Shown: positions 43,718 through 57,905, counted from the stretch's first letter. The stretch: DNA of 64,000 bases from an uncultured Clostridia bacterium (GCA_934229275.1 CAKQDN010000003.1:1-64000); one strand, 5' to 3'. The notes: a model not told the origin generated them from the sequence alone. Program-made: numbers and translations.

Positions 43718-44890
43718 GTCGGGGATGTCGAGTTTAATTTCTTTACCCTCGTTAGCCGACTGCGCGATACCGGACAGAATAGCCTGATTGTACAGGATCT
43801 GACTGGTCGGCACGGGTGCGGGCGTACCGTTCTTCACGGCGTCGAGGAAGGAGCGAATCTTCTTATCGAACAGCGAAACTCCGGGCGTCTGGGGAATGAT
43901 CGGAACGACGGTTTCGGTCTGCTGACCGCAAACTTCGTGATAGATCTTCATGGGACCGCCGACGGTACCGTTCCAACAATCGGTGGAAGGAATACGCAGT
44001 CCGCCCTTGGTTCCGAGAATGATCGTGTCGCCGGGGGTGTCGATATTCATCGCCCACGCGATACGGAAATCGAGCACGATGCCGCCTTCGAGACGAATGA
44101 ACGCAGCCGCGAAATCGTCAACGCCGAACTTCTCGGCATAGTCGTGATGTTCGCCGTAACCGCAGTAGTTGGGGTCTTTGCCGAAGAACGCCGACTTATA
44201 GCCCGAAACAGTCAAAGGCTTGGGATAGCCGATGGCGTTAAGCACCATGTCGAGCGAGTAGCAACCGATGTCCGCAAGCGCGCCCAGTCCTGCCGTCTTG
44301 TCCTCGATGAAGGACGTGCCGAACGGAGTGGGTATGCCGCGACGTCTGCCGCCGCCCGTCTGAATATAATAAATTTTGCCGAGTTCGCCGCTTTCGACGA
44401 TCTTTTTAATCATCTTCATGTTCTCGTCAAGACGCGGCTGGAATCCGATGGACAGCACTTTGCCGCTCTTTTTCTCGGCTTTCACGATTTCAACAGCCTC
44501 GTCGAGCGTTACGCACATGGGCTTTTCGAGCAGAACGTTAATTCTGGCGTTGAGCGAATCGATGGCGCACACGGCGTGAGTGCGGTTGTAAGTGCAAACG
44601 CTTACCGCGTCGAGTTTAAGACTCTTGTCGGCGAGCATTTCCGCGTGATCTTTATAGTCGGTTTTGACGTTTTCCAAGCCGAACTTTTCGAAGAAAGCCT
44701 TCGCTTTGCCCGGAATAAGGTCCGCGCCCGCAACTATTTCGACGTCGGGCTGCTTGAGATAACTTGCAATATGCGACTCGGCAATCCAGCCCGTTCCGAT
44801 AATACCGACGCGCAGTTTCTTGCTTGCGTCTATTTTTTCTTCGGCTTTGGCGGCGTATCTGTACGCGTCAAGCCCGTTTACGTTTGCCAT
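43706..44890 (-). CDS. Gfo/Idh/MocA family oxidoreductase
   Basis: 394 residues. The Rossmann motif is VGIIGTGWIAESHI near 28-41, the EKP motif in VLLEKPMCV near 128-136, and the C-terminal domain has GALADIGCYSLDMVLNAIG (family Asp and Tyr in place of the more usual His) near 205-223. Some 25 residues precede the Rossmann fold. Probably an NAD(P)-dependent sugar or inositol dehydrogenase. The C-terminal residues LLF are encoded by repeat module A. The 18-base motif shared with the other dehydrogenase operon lies 87 bases upstream. Confidence 0.92.
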   Translation of the reverse strand: MANVNGLDAYRYAAKAEEKIDASKKLRVGIIGTGWIAESHIASYLKQPDVEIVAGADLIPGKAKAFFEKFGLENVKTDYKDHAEMLADKSLKLDAVSVCTYNRTHAVCAIDSLNARINVLLEKPMCVTLDEAVEIVKAEKKSGKVLSIGFQPRLDENMKMIKKIVESGELGKIYYIQTGGGRRRGIPTPFGTSFIEDKTAGLGALADIGCYSLDMVLNAIGYPKPLTVSGYKSAFFGKDPNYCGYGEHHDYAEKFGVDDFAAAFIRLEGGIVLDFRIAWAMNIDTPGDTIILGTKGGLRIPSTDCWNGTVGGPMKIYHEVCGQQTETVVPIIPQTPGVSLFDKKIRSFLDAVKNGTPAPVPTSQILYNQAILSGIAQSANEGKEIKLDIPDLLF

Positions 44891-44976
44891 TTTCCTTTTA
44901 TCCTCCGATTTTGGTTGAGATTAACTATATGATAGCACCGAATTTTAACTTTTTCTTGTCATATCGGGCTATTTTC

Positions 44977-44994
44977 TTCCCAAATATTGACATC
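44977..44994. promoter_or_regulatory. Candidate operator, second copy of the 18-base motif
   Basis: TTCCCAAATATTGACATC, identical to 12470-12487. It lies 87 bases upstream of the Gfo/Idh/MocA start, versus 103 at the other site. No AraC gene is beside it here, so control by the regulator at 12508 from a distance is plausible. Confidence 0.6.
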
Positions 44995-45342
44995 GGAAGG
45001 ACAAGCAAGGCTCAGTCGACATCATCCGAAATAATTAATTACCCTCTCCGTCACGGCAGAGCCGTTCCACCTCTCCCGAAGGGCGAGGCTTTAAAGAGGT
45101 CGGTTAATTTAAAGCACCAAAGTTCGTGCGCCTTTGTAGGGGAGGGGCGCGACGCGTTAAGCGAATAGTCCGGTGGACTATTCGTAGCCAAAGCGGGGAG
45201 CAATTTATAATTGCGACCCGGACTTCACCCTCCCGAAAAAACAAGGTCGGTTATCCTGCTACGCATAAGCGGAAAAACCAACCTTAATTTAACTATATCT
45301 TTAACTCAAAAGTTTTTTGCCTACTTTTTTACAAAAAAGTAC
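44995..45342. repeat. Intergenic repeat block 6 with nested insert
   Basis: Modules D (45040-45094), part of F (45136-45150) interrupted by an insert of about 87 bases (45148-45234), B (45240-45288) and A (45301-45342). The insert carries the perfect 10-base-pair hairpin CGAATAGTCC-GGT-GGACTATTCG (45162-45184) and is present inverted at 60120-60210, again inside module F. The module A copy encodes the last residues and the TAA stop of phoR. Confidence 0.88.
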
Positions 45343-47013
45343 GGTGACGGTGGTGCCGAGCCCGATTTCGCTGTCGATGGCGAGCGTGGCACCGTACAGA
45401 GCGCAGATATGCTTGACGATCGCAAGTCCGAGTCCCGTGCCGCCGGTCTGCTTCGAGCGCGACTTATCGACCCGATAAAATCTTTCGCAAAGACGGGGGA
45501 TGTTCTGCTTCTCGATTCCGATACCCGTATCGATGACTTTCAGTTGCACTCCGTCGCCGACATCGGCTATTTCGACGCGGATTTTGCCGTTTTCTTTATT
45601 ATAATTGACGGCGTTGCTGGACAGATTTTCGACGAGTTCGTAAATCTTTTTCGGATCGCCGCGCACAATTCCCTCGCCCGTAACCGAAGCCGAGAGCGAT
45701 TTTCGGCTTATTTTGTGCGACAATTCGCCGATAACCTCTTCCGCAACCTTTTTGAGATCGACTTCCGACTCGGAAACCTCGGGGCTTTCGCCGCTTTCCA
45801 TCATACTGAGTTCGAGCATATCGGAAACCAGCGAGCCGAGCCGCACGCTTTCGCCGTGAATACGCTCCACTTGTTTTTTCGAAGCAGGGTCGAGGTCTTT
45901 AGCGAGCAGCAGTTCGGACAGCCCCTGCATGACGGCGACCGGCGTTTTGAGTTCGTGCGAGGCGTTCGCGAAAAACTCGCTTTTTTGCCGAGCGGTCTGC
46001 TTTTCGAGCGTAACGTCGGTGAAAATAACTATCGAGCAGATGCAATCGCTGCCCGACTCGACCTTTTTGATCGAAACTTTGAGTTGCATGCCCTTGTACG
46101 AGTACTCGCAGTCGTAGTCCTCGCCGGCGTGCGAAGCGATAAGGTCGCAAAGCGCGAGGTCGTCGATAAGATAGACGAGATCCTTACCCTTGACGTCGCC
46201 CTCTCCGCCGAAGTATTCGAGCGCGCACTTGTTGGCGAGAATAATCTTTTTGTCGTTGTCCGCGGCGATTATGCCCTGCGAAACGTTTTCAAGCACGGTG
46301 TCGAGTTTGTCGCGCTCCTCGATTTCCGCGCGGATATGCTCGTGCGTGCTTCTGTTGAGCCTGTTTATCTCGTTAAGCACCGAATACAGTTCGGGCTGAG
46401 CGGAATCGGTTTTAATAGGCTCGTAATCGCCTTCGTTGAGACTGCGCAGGCTTCTTTTAACTTCGCCGATTTTGCTCGTGACGCCGTTCGATATGATTTG
46501 CGCGAACAGCATGGACAGCGCGAGCGAAACCAACAGCACCGCAATGAACGCTGGCAGCGTTATTATGACGTAGTCGCTTATCTTACTGCTCTTGACCGCC
46601 GCGCGCACCACCACTTCCTCTCCGTCCGCCAGTTTGGTTTTAAGCGCGTAGTACGTCATGGCGCAGCCCAGCGTCGAGGAATACCTCTCGACGGAATGCG
46701 GTTCTCCCTTTATCGCGTTTATTATTTCCTCGCGGTTTAAGTGATTTTCCGGCTCTTTTTCGGTCGCGCTTTCGAAAAGCACGTTGCCGCTAAGGTCGAT
46801 AACCGTAAAGCGCAGATCGTCGCCGCCGGCGGACAGGCGGTTAAAGTCGGATTCGTCGGTTATCAAGCCGCACGCAAGCCGGGTTTCGCGGACCAGCCGC
46901 TCGCTTAAAATCTGCTTGGAATTATGAGCGACTGCCGCCACTCCGCATGCGAACATCACGGCTGCGCACGCCGCGGTAAGAAAAAATATCTGTAAAAAAA
47001 TCTTTTTTTTCAT
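45301..47013 (-). CDS. phoR: Phosphate-regulon sensor histidine kinase
   Basis: 570 residues: transmembrane helices at about 5-27 and 149-172 around an extracytoplasmic domain, HAMP-like linker, PAS domain (about 237-340), His353 in SHELKTP, and the ATPase domain with DTGIGIEK and GGTGLGLAIVKH. Under low phosphate it phosphorylates the response regulator. The last twelve or so residues (FCKKVGKKLLS) are encoded by repeat module A. It overlaps the regulator gene by 4 bases (ATGA). Confidence 0.93.
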   Translation of the reverse strand: MKKKIFLQIFFLTAACAAVMFACGVAAVAHNSKQILSERLVRETRLACGLITDESDFNRLSAGGDDLRFTVIDLSGNVLFESATEKEPENHLNREEIINAIKGEPHSVERYSSTLGCAMTYYALKTKLADGEEVVVRAAVKSSKISDYVIITLPAFIAVLLVSLALSMLFAQIISNGVTSKIGEVKRSLRSLNEGDYEPIKTDSAQPELYSVLNEINRLNRSTHEHIRAEIEERDKLDTVLENVSQGIIAADNDKKIILANKCALEYFGGEGDVKGKDLVYLIDDLALCDLIASHAGEDYDCEYSYKGMQLKVSIKKVESGSDCICSIVIFTDVTLEKQTARQKSEFFANASHELKTPVAVMQGLSELLLAKDLDPASKKQVERIHGESVRLGSLVSDMLELSMMESGESPEVSESEVDLKKVAEEVIGELSHKISRKSLSASVTGEGIVRGDPKKIYELVENLSSNAVNYNKENGKIRVEIADVGDGVQLKVIDTGIGIEKQNIPRLCERFYRVDKSRSKQTGGTGLGLAIVKHICALYGATLAIDSEIGLGTTVTVLFCKKVGKKLLS

Positions 47014-47678
47014 TGATCTTCAAAACGGTATCCGATACCTCTGACGGTAACGATACAGTCTCCTCCGCCCGCCTGACGTATTTTGTCTCGCACCGAAGCG
47101 ACGTGCATGTCAAGCGTTCTCGTTTCTCCCATAAAATCGTCGCCCCACACCTCGGAAAAAATGCGCTCGCGCGGGACGGTGACTCCGGCGTTTGCTATAA
47201 GCAGTTTCAAAAGAGTGAATTCTTTGACCGTAAGAGCGAGGTCTTTGTCGTTATAAAAAATCTTGTACACGTTGCTGTCCACGGAAAAGGCTCCGGCGGA
47301 CTTAACGAACAGTTTGCTGCGCCTTAAATTGGTTTTTACTCTCGCGAGCAGTTCGAGCACGGAAAACGGCTTGGCGATATAGTCGTCCGCTCCTCTCCCG
47401 AGTCCCTTGACCTTACTCACCTCGTCCGACTTCGCGCTGACGCAAAGCACGGGTACTTTTTCGTCCTTGTTGCGGATTTCGGAAAGTATGGTAAAGCCGT
47501 CTTTGCCGGGCAGCATTATGTCAAGCACGATAAGATCGGGCTTTTTTCGGTCGAACGCGGCAAAAAAAGCGTCGCCGTCGGGAAAAATACGCGCGTCGTA
47601 CGCTTCTTCGAACGCGCCCTCGTAAACTTCCTGCATTCCTTCGTCGTCTTCCACTACATATATAAGATCCTTACTCAA
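47010..47678 (-). CDS. phoB: Phosphate-regulon response regulator (OmpR/PhoB family)
   Basis: 222 residues from the TTG at 47678, which overlaps the phoU stop codon (TTGA). Phospho-acceptor Asp53 in VLDIMLPG, acidic pair at 11-12, Lys103 in IAKPF; the C-terminal winged helix has LTVKEFTLLKLL and RTLDMHVASVRDKIRQ, the DNA-reading part. A GTG at 47717 would add 13 residues, but they do not belong to the receiver fold. It is called PhoP in Bacillus. It should bind the direct TTTACA-type repeats upstream of pstS. Confidence 0.92.
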   Translation of the reverse strand: MSKDLIYVVEDDEGMQEVYEGAFEEAYDARIFPDGDAFFAAFDRKKPDLIVLDIMLPGKDGFTILSEIRNKDEKVPVLCVSAKSDEVSKVKGLGRGADDYIAKPFSVLELLARVKTNLRRSKLFVKSAGAFSVDSNVYKIFYNDKDLALTVKEFTLLKLLIANAGVTVPRERIFSEVWGDDFMGETRTLDMHVASVRDKIRQAGGGDCIVTVRGIGYRFEDQ

Positions 47679-48328
47679 AATTTTTCGTGTACTCCCGTTT
47701 CGTTGTATTTGGTCCACTCGGCGACGTTGACGGCGTGATCGCCTATTCGTTCGAGATATTTGGCGACCATCATCAGTTCTATCGCCTGATCGCCGCTATT
47801 GCCGTCCTTTTTGATGAATTCGATGAGTTCGTTTTTGACGAACAGGAACAACTCGTCCATGCGGTCGTCCGTTCCGATCACCTCGTCGGCGAGTTTTTCG
47901 TCGTTGCGGATGAACGAATCGACGCTTTCGCGCGCCATTTTGACCGCCAGTCTACCCATTTCGGCGATGTGGTCGAGTTTTTTGACGTACTTGTCGCCCG
48001 GCATGGTGTATACGAGGTCTCCTATGTCGCTTGCCTGATCGCCGAATCTTTCGATGTCGGTTATCATTTTAAGCGCGGTGGAAACTTCGCGGAAATCTTT
48101 TGCGACCGGCTGCTGCTTTAAAAGTATGCGCATGCAGCGTTTTTCGATGTCCGATTCGTACTCGTCCACGCGCTTGTCGAGACTTCCGATGCTTTTACCC
48201 AGTTCTCTGTCGCGATTTAATAGTGCCGTTATCGCGTCCTCTATCATCCGCTCGGTAAGGCGGCACATTTCGACCAGTTCGGTTTTGAGCGCCGCGAGTT
48301 CTTCTTCGAATAATTTTCGTATCGACAT
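47675..48328 (-). CDS. phoU: Phosphate-signalling protein PhoU
   Basis: 217 residues in two PhoU three-helix repeats. Conserved metal-binding type motifs are ITDIERFGDQASDIGDL in the first and AKYLERIGDHAVNVAEW in the second. PhoU links the Pst transporter to PhoR and limits phosphate uptake. ATG at 48328 follows AAGGAG with 8-base spacing; upstream sequence to 48379 is excluded. Confidence 0.95.
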   Translation of the reverse strand: MSIRKLFEEELAALKTELVEMCRLTERMIEDAITALLNRDRELGKSIGSLDKRVDEYESDIEKRCMRILLKQQPVAKDFREVSTALKMITDIERFGDQASDIGDLVYTMPGDKYVKKLDHIAEMGRLAVKMARESVDSFIRNDEKLADEVIGTDDRMDELFLFVKNELIEFIKKDGNSGDQAIELMMVAKYLERIGDHAVNVAEWTKYNETGVHEKF

Positions 48329-48375
48329 TGTTTCTACTCCTTGATTATACAGTTTTTTTTGCGAAAATGCAACGA

Positions 48376-49155
48376 TCAACCGAATCTTCCCGTAATATAT
48401 CTTTCTGTGCGTTCGTCGCGCGGCGAGGTGAAAATGTCGTCGGTGTCGCCGAATTCGACCAGTTCGCCGAGCAGGAAAAACGCGGTTTTATCGGCAATAC
48501 GCGTCGCCTGCTGCATGTTGTGCGTGACGATGACGATGGTTATGTCCTTTTTGAGTTCCTCGATAAGTTCCTCGATTTTGCCGGTCGATATGGGGTCGAG
48601 CGCGCTCGTAGGCTCGTCCATCAGCAGAATCCGGGGATTCGCGGCGAGCGACCGCGCAATGCACAGACGTTGCTGCTGTCCGCCCGAGAGCGACATTGCG
48701 GACTTATTGAGCCGGTCTTTAAGTTCGTCCCACATAGCGGCGCCCATTAGCGACTTTTCCACTATTTCGTCCAAAGCCGAACGCTTGGTTATTCCGAACG
48801 TTCTCGGTCCGTAGGCGATGTTGTCGTACACGCTCATAGGGAAGGGATTGGGCTTCTGGAACACCATTCCTACGTTTTTACGCAGCGAATTGACGTCGAT
48901 TTTGCCGTAAATATCGGTGTCGCCTATCATAAACTTTCCCTCTATGCGGCAACCGGGGACGAGGTCGTTCATGCGGTTGAAGCACTTTAAGAACGTGGAT
49001 TTGCCGCAGCCGGACGGTCCGATAAACGCCGTCACCTGCTTTTCTGGAATTTCCGCGCTTACGTCTTTTAGCGCGTGGAAATCGCCGTACCACAGGTTGG
49101 CTTTACCAACCGATATGTTCTGCCCGTACGAGCATATTTTATCTTTTTCTTTCAT
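48376..49155 (-). CDS. pstB: Phosphate ABC transporter ATP-binding protein
   Basis: 259 residues. Walker [10 protein letters not shown] near 46-54, Q-loop VFQKPNPFP, signature LSGGQQQR, Walker [16 protein letters not shown]-loop VTHNM. PstB-specific features are [11 protein letters not shown] and [10 protein letters not shown]. Powers the PstSCAB high-affinity phosphate importer. It lies 3 bases after pstCA and 47 bases before phoU. Confidence 0.97.
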   Translation of the reverse strand: MKEKDKICSYGQNISVGKANLWYGDFHALKDVSAEIPEKQVTAFIGPSGCGKSTFLKCFNRMNDLVPGCRIEGKFMIGDTDIYGKIDVNSLRKNVGMVFQKPNPFPMSVYDNIAYGPRTFGITKRSALDEIVEKSLMGAAMWDELKDRLNKSAMSLSGGQQQRLCIARSLAANPRILLMDEPTSALDPISTGKIEELIEELKKDITIVIVTHNMQQATRIADKTAFFLLGELVEFGDTDDIFTSPRDERTERYITGRFG

Positions 49156-49158
49156 AGT

Positions 49159-51015
49159 TCAGTTTCCTCGTATTTTCTTGCTTAATTTCTCGGAAATAAG
49201 TTCGCTCGTAAGCGTGAGCGTCAGCACGATGACCACCAGAACGACCGCGGTCGCGTACGCTTCTCCGATGTGCCAGCCCTCGCCTGCAAGACGATAAAGA
49301 GCAACCGCGAGCGTAGTTCCGCCGTCGGTGAGATTTTTGGGTATGCCGCGGATAACCGAGCCCATCGTGTATATGAACGGCGCGGACTCGCTTATCACTC
49401 TGCCGGCAGACAAAATTACTGCGGACAGTATGCCGGGAAGGGCGGACGGCAGCACGATTCTGAAAATGGTATGCACTTTGCCCGCTCCGAGCGCAAGGCT
49501 GCCTTCGCGAAGAGAATCGGGCACGGTTTTAAGGCTCTCTTCGGTCGAGCGGACTATGACGGGAAGCAGCATCATGCTTATCGTGAGCGTTCCCGCTATA
49601 AGGCTGCCGCTGCCGCCGAAAGCAGGAACGAACACGATCATGCCGAACAGTCCGAACACGATGGACGGGACTCCTGCCAGCACGTCGATGGCGGAGCGTA
49701 TTATTTTTATGAATACGTTATCTTGTTTTGCGTACTCGTTAAGAAATATCGCCGTCATAATTCCTATCGGCACCGACAGAAGAAGGCTGAGCCCCACCGT
49801 TTCGAGCGTGGTTATTATCGCCGGGTAAACGGTGACTTCGCTCATTCCGAATTCGTATTTGCGGTACAGAATGGCAGGGTCTTTTATAAGTTCCGGCACG
49901 CCTTTAACAATTATAAAGCCGATGACGAGAACGAGCGACAAAGCGGACAATACTCCGAAAGATATCGCAAGCGCGGCTTTAACGTCGCCGAGGCGCAGTT
50001 TATAAGCGGCTTTACGCATAAAACTTCCGACGGGCGCGAAAAAGTTTTTGATTCTTTCGCCGGGCGTGACGCGAACGGGTTTCCCCGCGCTTTTCGCAAG
50101 GGCGGCTTCTCCAGTACTCTTGCTTACGGCTTTAACCACGATTTTGCCCGAAATAAGCCCGAACGCCAGGTTGGTTATAAGCACGAAAAAGAGCAGCACG
50201 ACGCCGCTTGCGATGAGCGCGCCGGTCTGCACTTCGCCGGCGTAGCCCATTTCCAGCACTATATTCGCGGTAAGCACGCGGAAAGAGGTGAACAAGTCTT
50301 TTGGGTATGCTACGGAGTTGCCTGCAACCATAACGACCGCCATGGTTTCGCCGAGGGCGCGACCGATTCCGAGAATAAGCGAGGCGAATATGCCCGACTT
50401 AGCCGCCGGCGACATTACCGAAAAAATCGTGCGGTTGTAGTCGGCTCCCAGCGAAACGCTGCCTTCGAAATAACTTTTCGGCACCGCTTCGAGCGCGGTT
50501 TTAGACAGCGATACGACCGTCGGGAGAATCATTATTCCGAGAATTATCGAGGTTGCCATAAGTCCGTCGCCGCCGTTGGGCGCGATATTCGAAAGCAGCG
50601 GCAGAACGAACGATATTCCGAAAAAGCCGTACACGACCGACGGAATTCCGGCAAGCAGGTTTATCGCTGCGCACAAAAACTTTTTGATTTTTTTGGGGCA
50701 ATAGAACGCGAGGAACACGGCGGTGAAATACCCGGTTATGCCGCCCGTGATAATCGCGCCGCCCGTGGCTGCAAGCGTTCCGGCAATCATTTTCGCGACG
50801 CCGTACGAGCCGGTGAGCGGTTTATCGTAAGTCGCGTCCTTGTCGGGCGACCACTCGGTGCCGAACAGGAAGTCGAAAAAGCCTATTTTGCCGAGCGCAG
50901 GCACGCTTTTTACTATCAGGAAAATAAAAATCGTGACGACGGAAATCACGCAGATGACAGCCGCCGCCATGAATAAGGTTTTTCCTATTTTGTCTTTAAC
51001 TTTTGTTTTAGTCAT
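49159..51015 (-). CDS. pstCA: Fused phosphate ABC transporter permease PstC-PstA
   Basis: 618 residues, twice the usual length. Residues 1 to about 300 are PstC-like (FDFLFGTEWSPD, GTLAATGGAI, the permease loop GIGRALGETMAVVMVAGN); after a basic linker (about 300-350) residues 355-618 are PstA-like (TLETVGLSLLLSVPIG, NEYAKQDN, LPSALPGILSAVILSAGRVISESAPFI). Each half has about six membrane helices. Normally these are separate genes whose products form a heterodimer; here both are on one chain. It lies between pstS and pstB with gaps of 6 and 3 bases. Confidence 0.95.
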   Translation of the reverse strand: MTKTKVKDKIGKTLFMAAAVICVISVVTIFIFLIVKSVPALGKIGFFDFLFGTEWSPDKDATYDKPLTGSYGVAKMIAGTLAATGGAIITGGITGYFTAVFLAFYCPKKIKKFLCAAINLLAGIPSVVYGFFGISFVLPLLSNIAPNGGDGLMATSIILGIMILPTVVSLSKTALEAVPKSYFEGSVSLGADYNRTIFSVMSPAAKSGIFASLILGIGRALGETMAVVMVAGNSVAYPKDLFTSFRVLTANIVLEMGYAGEVQTGALIASGVVLLFFVLITNLAFGLISGKIVVKAVSKSTGEAALAKSAGKPVRVTPGERIKNFFAPVGSFMRKAAYKLRLGDVKAALAISFGVLSALSLVLVIGFIIVKGVPELIKDPAILYRKYEFGMSEVTVYPAIITTLETVGLSLLLSVPIGIMTAIFLNEYAKQDNVFIKIIRSAIDVLAGVPSIVFGLFGMIVFVPAFGGSGSLIAGTLTISMMLLPVIVRSTEESLKTVPDSLREGSLALGAGKVHTIFRIVLPSALPGILSAVILSAGRVISESAPFIYTMGSVIRGIPKNLTDGGTTLAVALYRLAGEGWHIGEAYATAVVLVVIVLTLTLTSELISEKLSKKIRGN

Positions 51016-51021
51016 ACTTTT

Positions 51022-51972
51022 TTATGCGGCAAGTTCGGAAAACTTGGTTATTTTGCCGGTGTACACGTCGTAAAGTTGACCGAGGGTCAAATCGCTTACT
51101 ATATCGTTGTCTTTGTTTACGATAACGGCGACCGCGTCGAGGCAGATATTGAACGAATCCAGAGCGTCTTTATCGACTTTTGCGGACGACATGCCGATTA
51201 CGTTGCCGGCGGTATCCTTTTCCGCTTCGCTGACGCCCACCGACGAGCCTTTGACTTCGATGTCGAACAGGTCCGCTCCGTTCACGCCGTAGAGGTCTGC
51301 ATACGCTTTTGCCGCGAGAGTGATGAGTTTTTCCATCGAAGTGGAGCCGCGGATTATTATCTTGCCGCCCGAAGGAAGCGAAGCCTGCTTTTCGAACTTT
51401 TCCACAGCGATCGGGTCTTTACCGCTGTTTGCGCGCATAGTCGGGTCGGAAAGATATACGGTGCCTGCCTTATCGCACAGCGCTTCCGCCGACGAACTTT
51501 TCAGAAATTTGATAAAGTCTTCGGCTACCGGGGTGTGCGTGATTCCCTTTTTGGTTACCAGCACGAACGGACGCTGAATTTTGTACGAGTGGTCGAGTAC
51601 GGTTGCTTTGCTCGGAGTAACTCCGCCCACTTTAACCACTTTGAAAGTGTCGTTTACCGAACCGAGCGAGATGTAGCCGATTGCCTGTTTGTCCGAGGTT
51701 ACCTTGGTGATAACGCCTGCGGTTTCTTCCAGTTCCACCGCTTTATCGGTGGTGCGGAACACCTTTTCGCCGTTGACCTTGTCCATAAGATGATTGGTGC
51801 CGTCGGTTACCACGCCGTCGAACGCCTCTCGGGTGCCGCTGGTTTTGGTTCTCGCGACAACGGTAATCTGTTTGTCGGGGTTGAATTTGTCGGACGAGCA
51901 TGCCGCAGCGGGCAGAATCGCCGTGATTGCCGCAGCGATACACGCAATCGCCGCAATGATTTTCTTTTTCAT
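51022..51972 (-). CDS. pstS: Phosphate-binding lipoprotein PstS with permuted order
   Basis: 316 residues. Signal peptide with lipobox PAAAC, Cys25 as the lipidated residue. The segment order is unusual: the phosphate-loop motif SGTREAFDG and the IGYISLGSV region, which lie in the middle and C-terminal half of standard PstS, come first (about 40-190), and the standard N-terminal region (GGKIIIRGSTSMEKLITLAAKAYAD, GSSVGVSEA, IGMSSAKV, AVAVIVN, VYTGKITKFSEL) comes last (about 205-316). The parts together make a complete two-lobe fold, as in a circular permutation. First gene of the pst operon. Confidence 0.9.
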   Translation of the reverse strand: MKKKIIAAIACIAAAITAILPAAACSSDKFNPDKQITVVARTKTSGTREAFDGVVTDGTNHLMDKVNGEKVFRTTDKAVELEETAGVITKVTSDKQAIGYISLGSVNDTFKVVKVGGVTPSKATVLDHSYKIQRPFVLVTKKGITHTPVAEDFIKFLKSSSAEALCDKAGTVYLSDPTMRANSGKDPIAVEKFEKQASLPSGGKIIIRGSTSMEKLITLAAKAYADLYGVNGADLFDIEVKGSSVGVSEAEKDTAGNVIGMSSAKVDKDALDSFNICLDAVAVIVNKDNDIVSDLTLGQLYDVYTGKITKFSELAA

Positions 51973-52006
51973 TTTTTTAATCTCCTTTTTCTTGAACTAC
52001 GCCTGC

Positions 52007-52072
52007 ATTATAACTCTTTACAAAAAATCTTACTATCGCTTTTCGGAAAGGACAACGTAAATTTTATGTAAA
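52007..52072 (-). promoter_or_regulatory. pst operon promoter with PhoP-type box
   Basis: Minus strand: direct repeats TTTACA (52067-52072) and TTTACG (52056-52061), 11 bases apart, the PhoP-box pattern, followed 44 bases later by TATAAT (52007-52012) with no good -35. This is the layout of an activator-dependent promoter, about 35 bases before the pstS start. Confidence 0.7.
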
Positions 52073-52107
52073 AAAAGAGCCTGCGACGCTATCGCAAGCC
52101 CTTTTTC
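52071..52107 (-). terminator. Terminator between the collagen-like lipoprotein gene and pstS
   Basis: AAAAAGAGCCTGCGA pairs with TCGCAAGCCCTTTTT (52073-52106) with small mismatches. It overlaps the first base pairs of the PhoP box. Confidence 0.8.
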
Positions 52108-52158
52108 CGGTGTTCTTTACTTTTTTTTTGCCGCAACCGAAGCGGCCGATAAAGCGCG

Positions 52159-57148
<4,990 letters not shown>

Positions 57149-57176
57149 CGTCCTTCTCCGTCGAAGTTTTTTCTAC

Positions 57177-57182
57177 ATTATA
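57177..57182 (-). promoter_or_regulatory. -10 element of the AraC-BNR operon
   Basis: Minus strand TATAAT with no recognisable -35 at 16-18 bases, about 29 bases before the start. A promoter lacking a -35 fits activation, perhaps by the encoded AraC-type protein itself. Confidence 0.5.
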
Positions 57183-57294
57183 ACACGCTTTTTTGTACCG
57201 CGCTATAATTATCTTGTCCGTTTTTGCGTTTATTTTCCGCCGTATACGCATGCTCGGCGCAGATTTTAAAGCACACGCAAAGCCGGCGGAAGAT

Positions 57295-57905
57295 AAGTAC
57301 AGGCGTTTAAAGCCTCTCCCGAAGGGCGAGGCTTTAAAGATGTCGGTTTCAACGCGCCAAAGTTTGTGCGCCTTGTAGGGGAGGGGTCTCCCCTCTCGCC
57401 GTTATTTTTTATTTTAAAACTGACATCCAAAGGACGCCTGCCTCTACAAGATAAGAAGTAGAGCATTTATTCCAAAAATCTTTGACCTTATTTAAAGGCC
57501 CCTTTTCGCAAAGGGGGCTGGCTCGAAGAGCCTGGGGGATCGTTGGCATGAGTTTTGTATAGGCGCATGCAAAAAACATAACTTTCGGTTACGGGAGGGG
57601 CGACTCCACCCGAAAAAAACATATTGTTTGTTTTTTACATACGCCGATACATTGCATTAACGATAATAATCCCACCGTCTTCTCGCTGTCGCTCGAATCC
57701 ACCTCCCTTGCAAAGCAAAGGAGGCTTTAAATAGGTCAAAAGTGCGTCTCTCTAACTCCCCCCCCTGACTCAAAAGTTTTTTACTTACTTTTTTACAAAA
57801 AAACAAGGCTGGTTATCCTGCTACACACAAGCAGAAGAACCAACCTTGTTTTACTATTTCACATAACTCAAAAGTTTTTTGCCTACTTTTTTACAAAAAA
57901 GTAGG
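57295..57905. repeat. Intergenic repeat block 7
   Basis: Part of D (57306-57335), F (57376-57400), another module rich in GGCCCCTTTTCGCAAAGGGGGCTGGC (57495-57525, also at 5738-5764), F again (57593-57610), E (57671-57733), A (57773-57805), B (57806-57853) and A (57864-57905). No gene is visible. The last module A ends immediately before the stop codon of the Na/Pi cotransporter gene. Confidence 0.85.

Noticed and set aside
47679..47717. GTG start at 47717 for the response regulator
   Set aside because: The extra residues are encoded by the phoU 3' end and do not fit the receiver domain; the TTG overlapping the phoU stop fits better.
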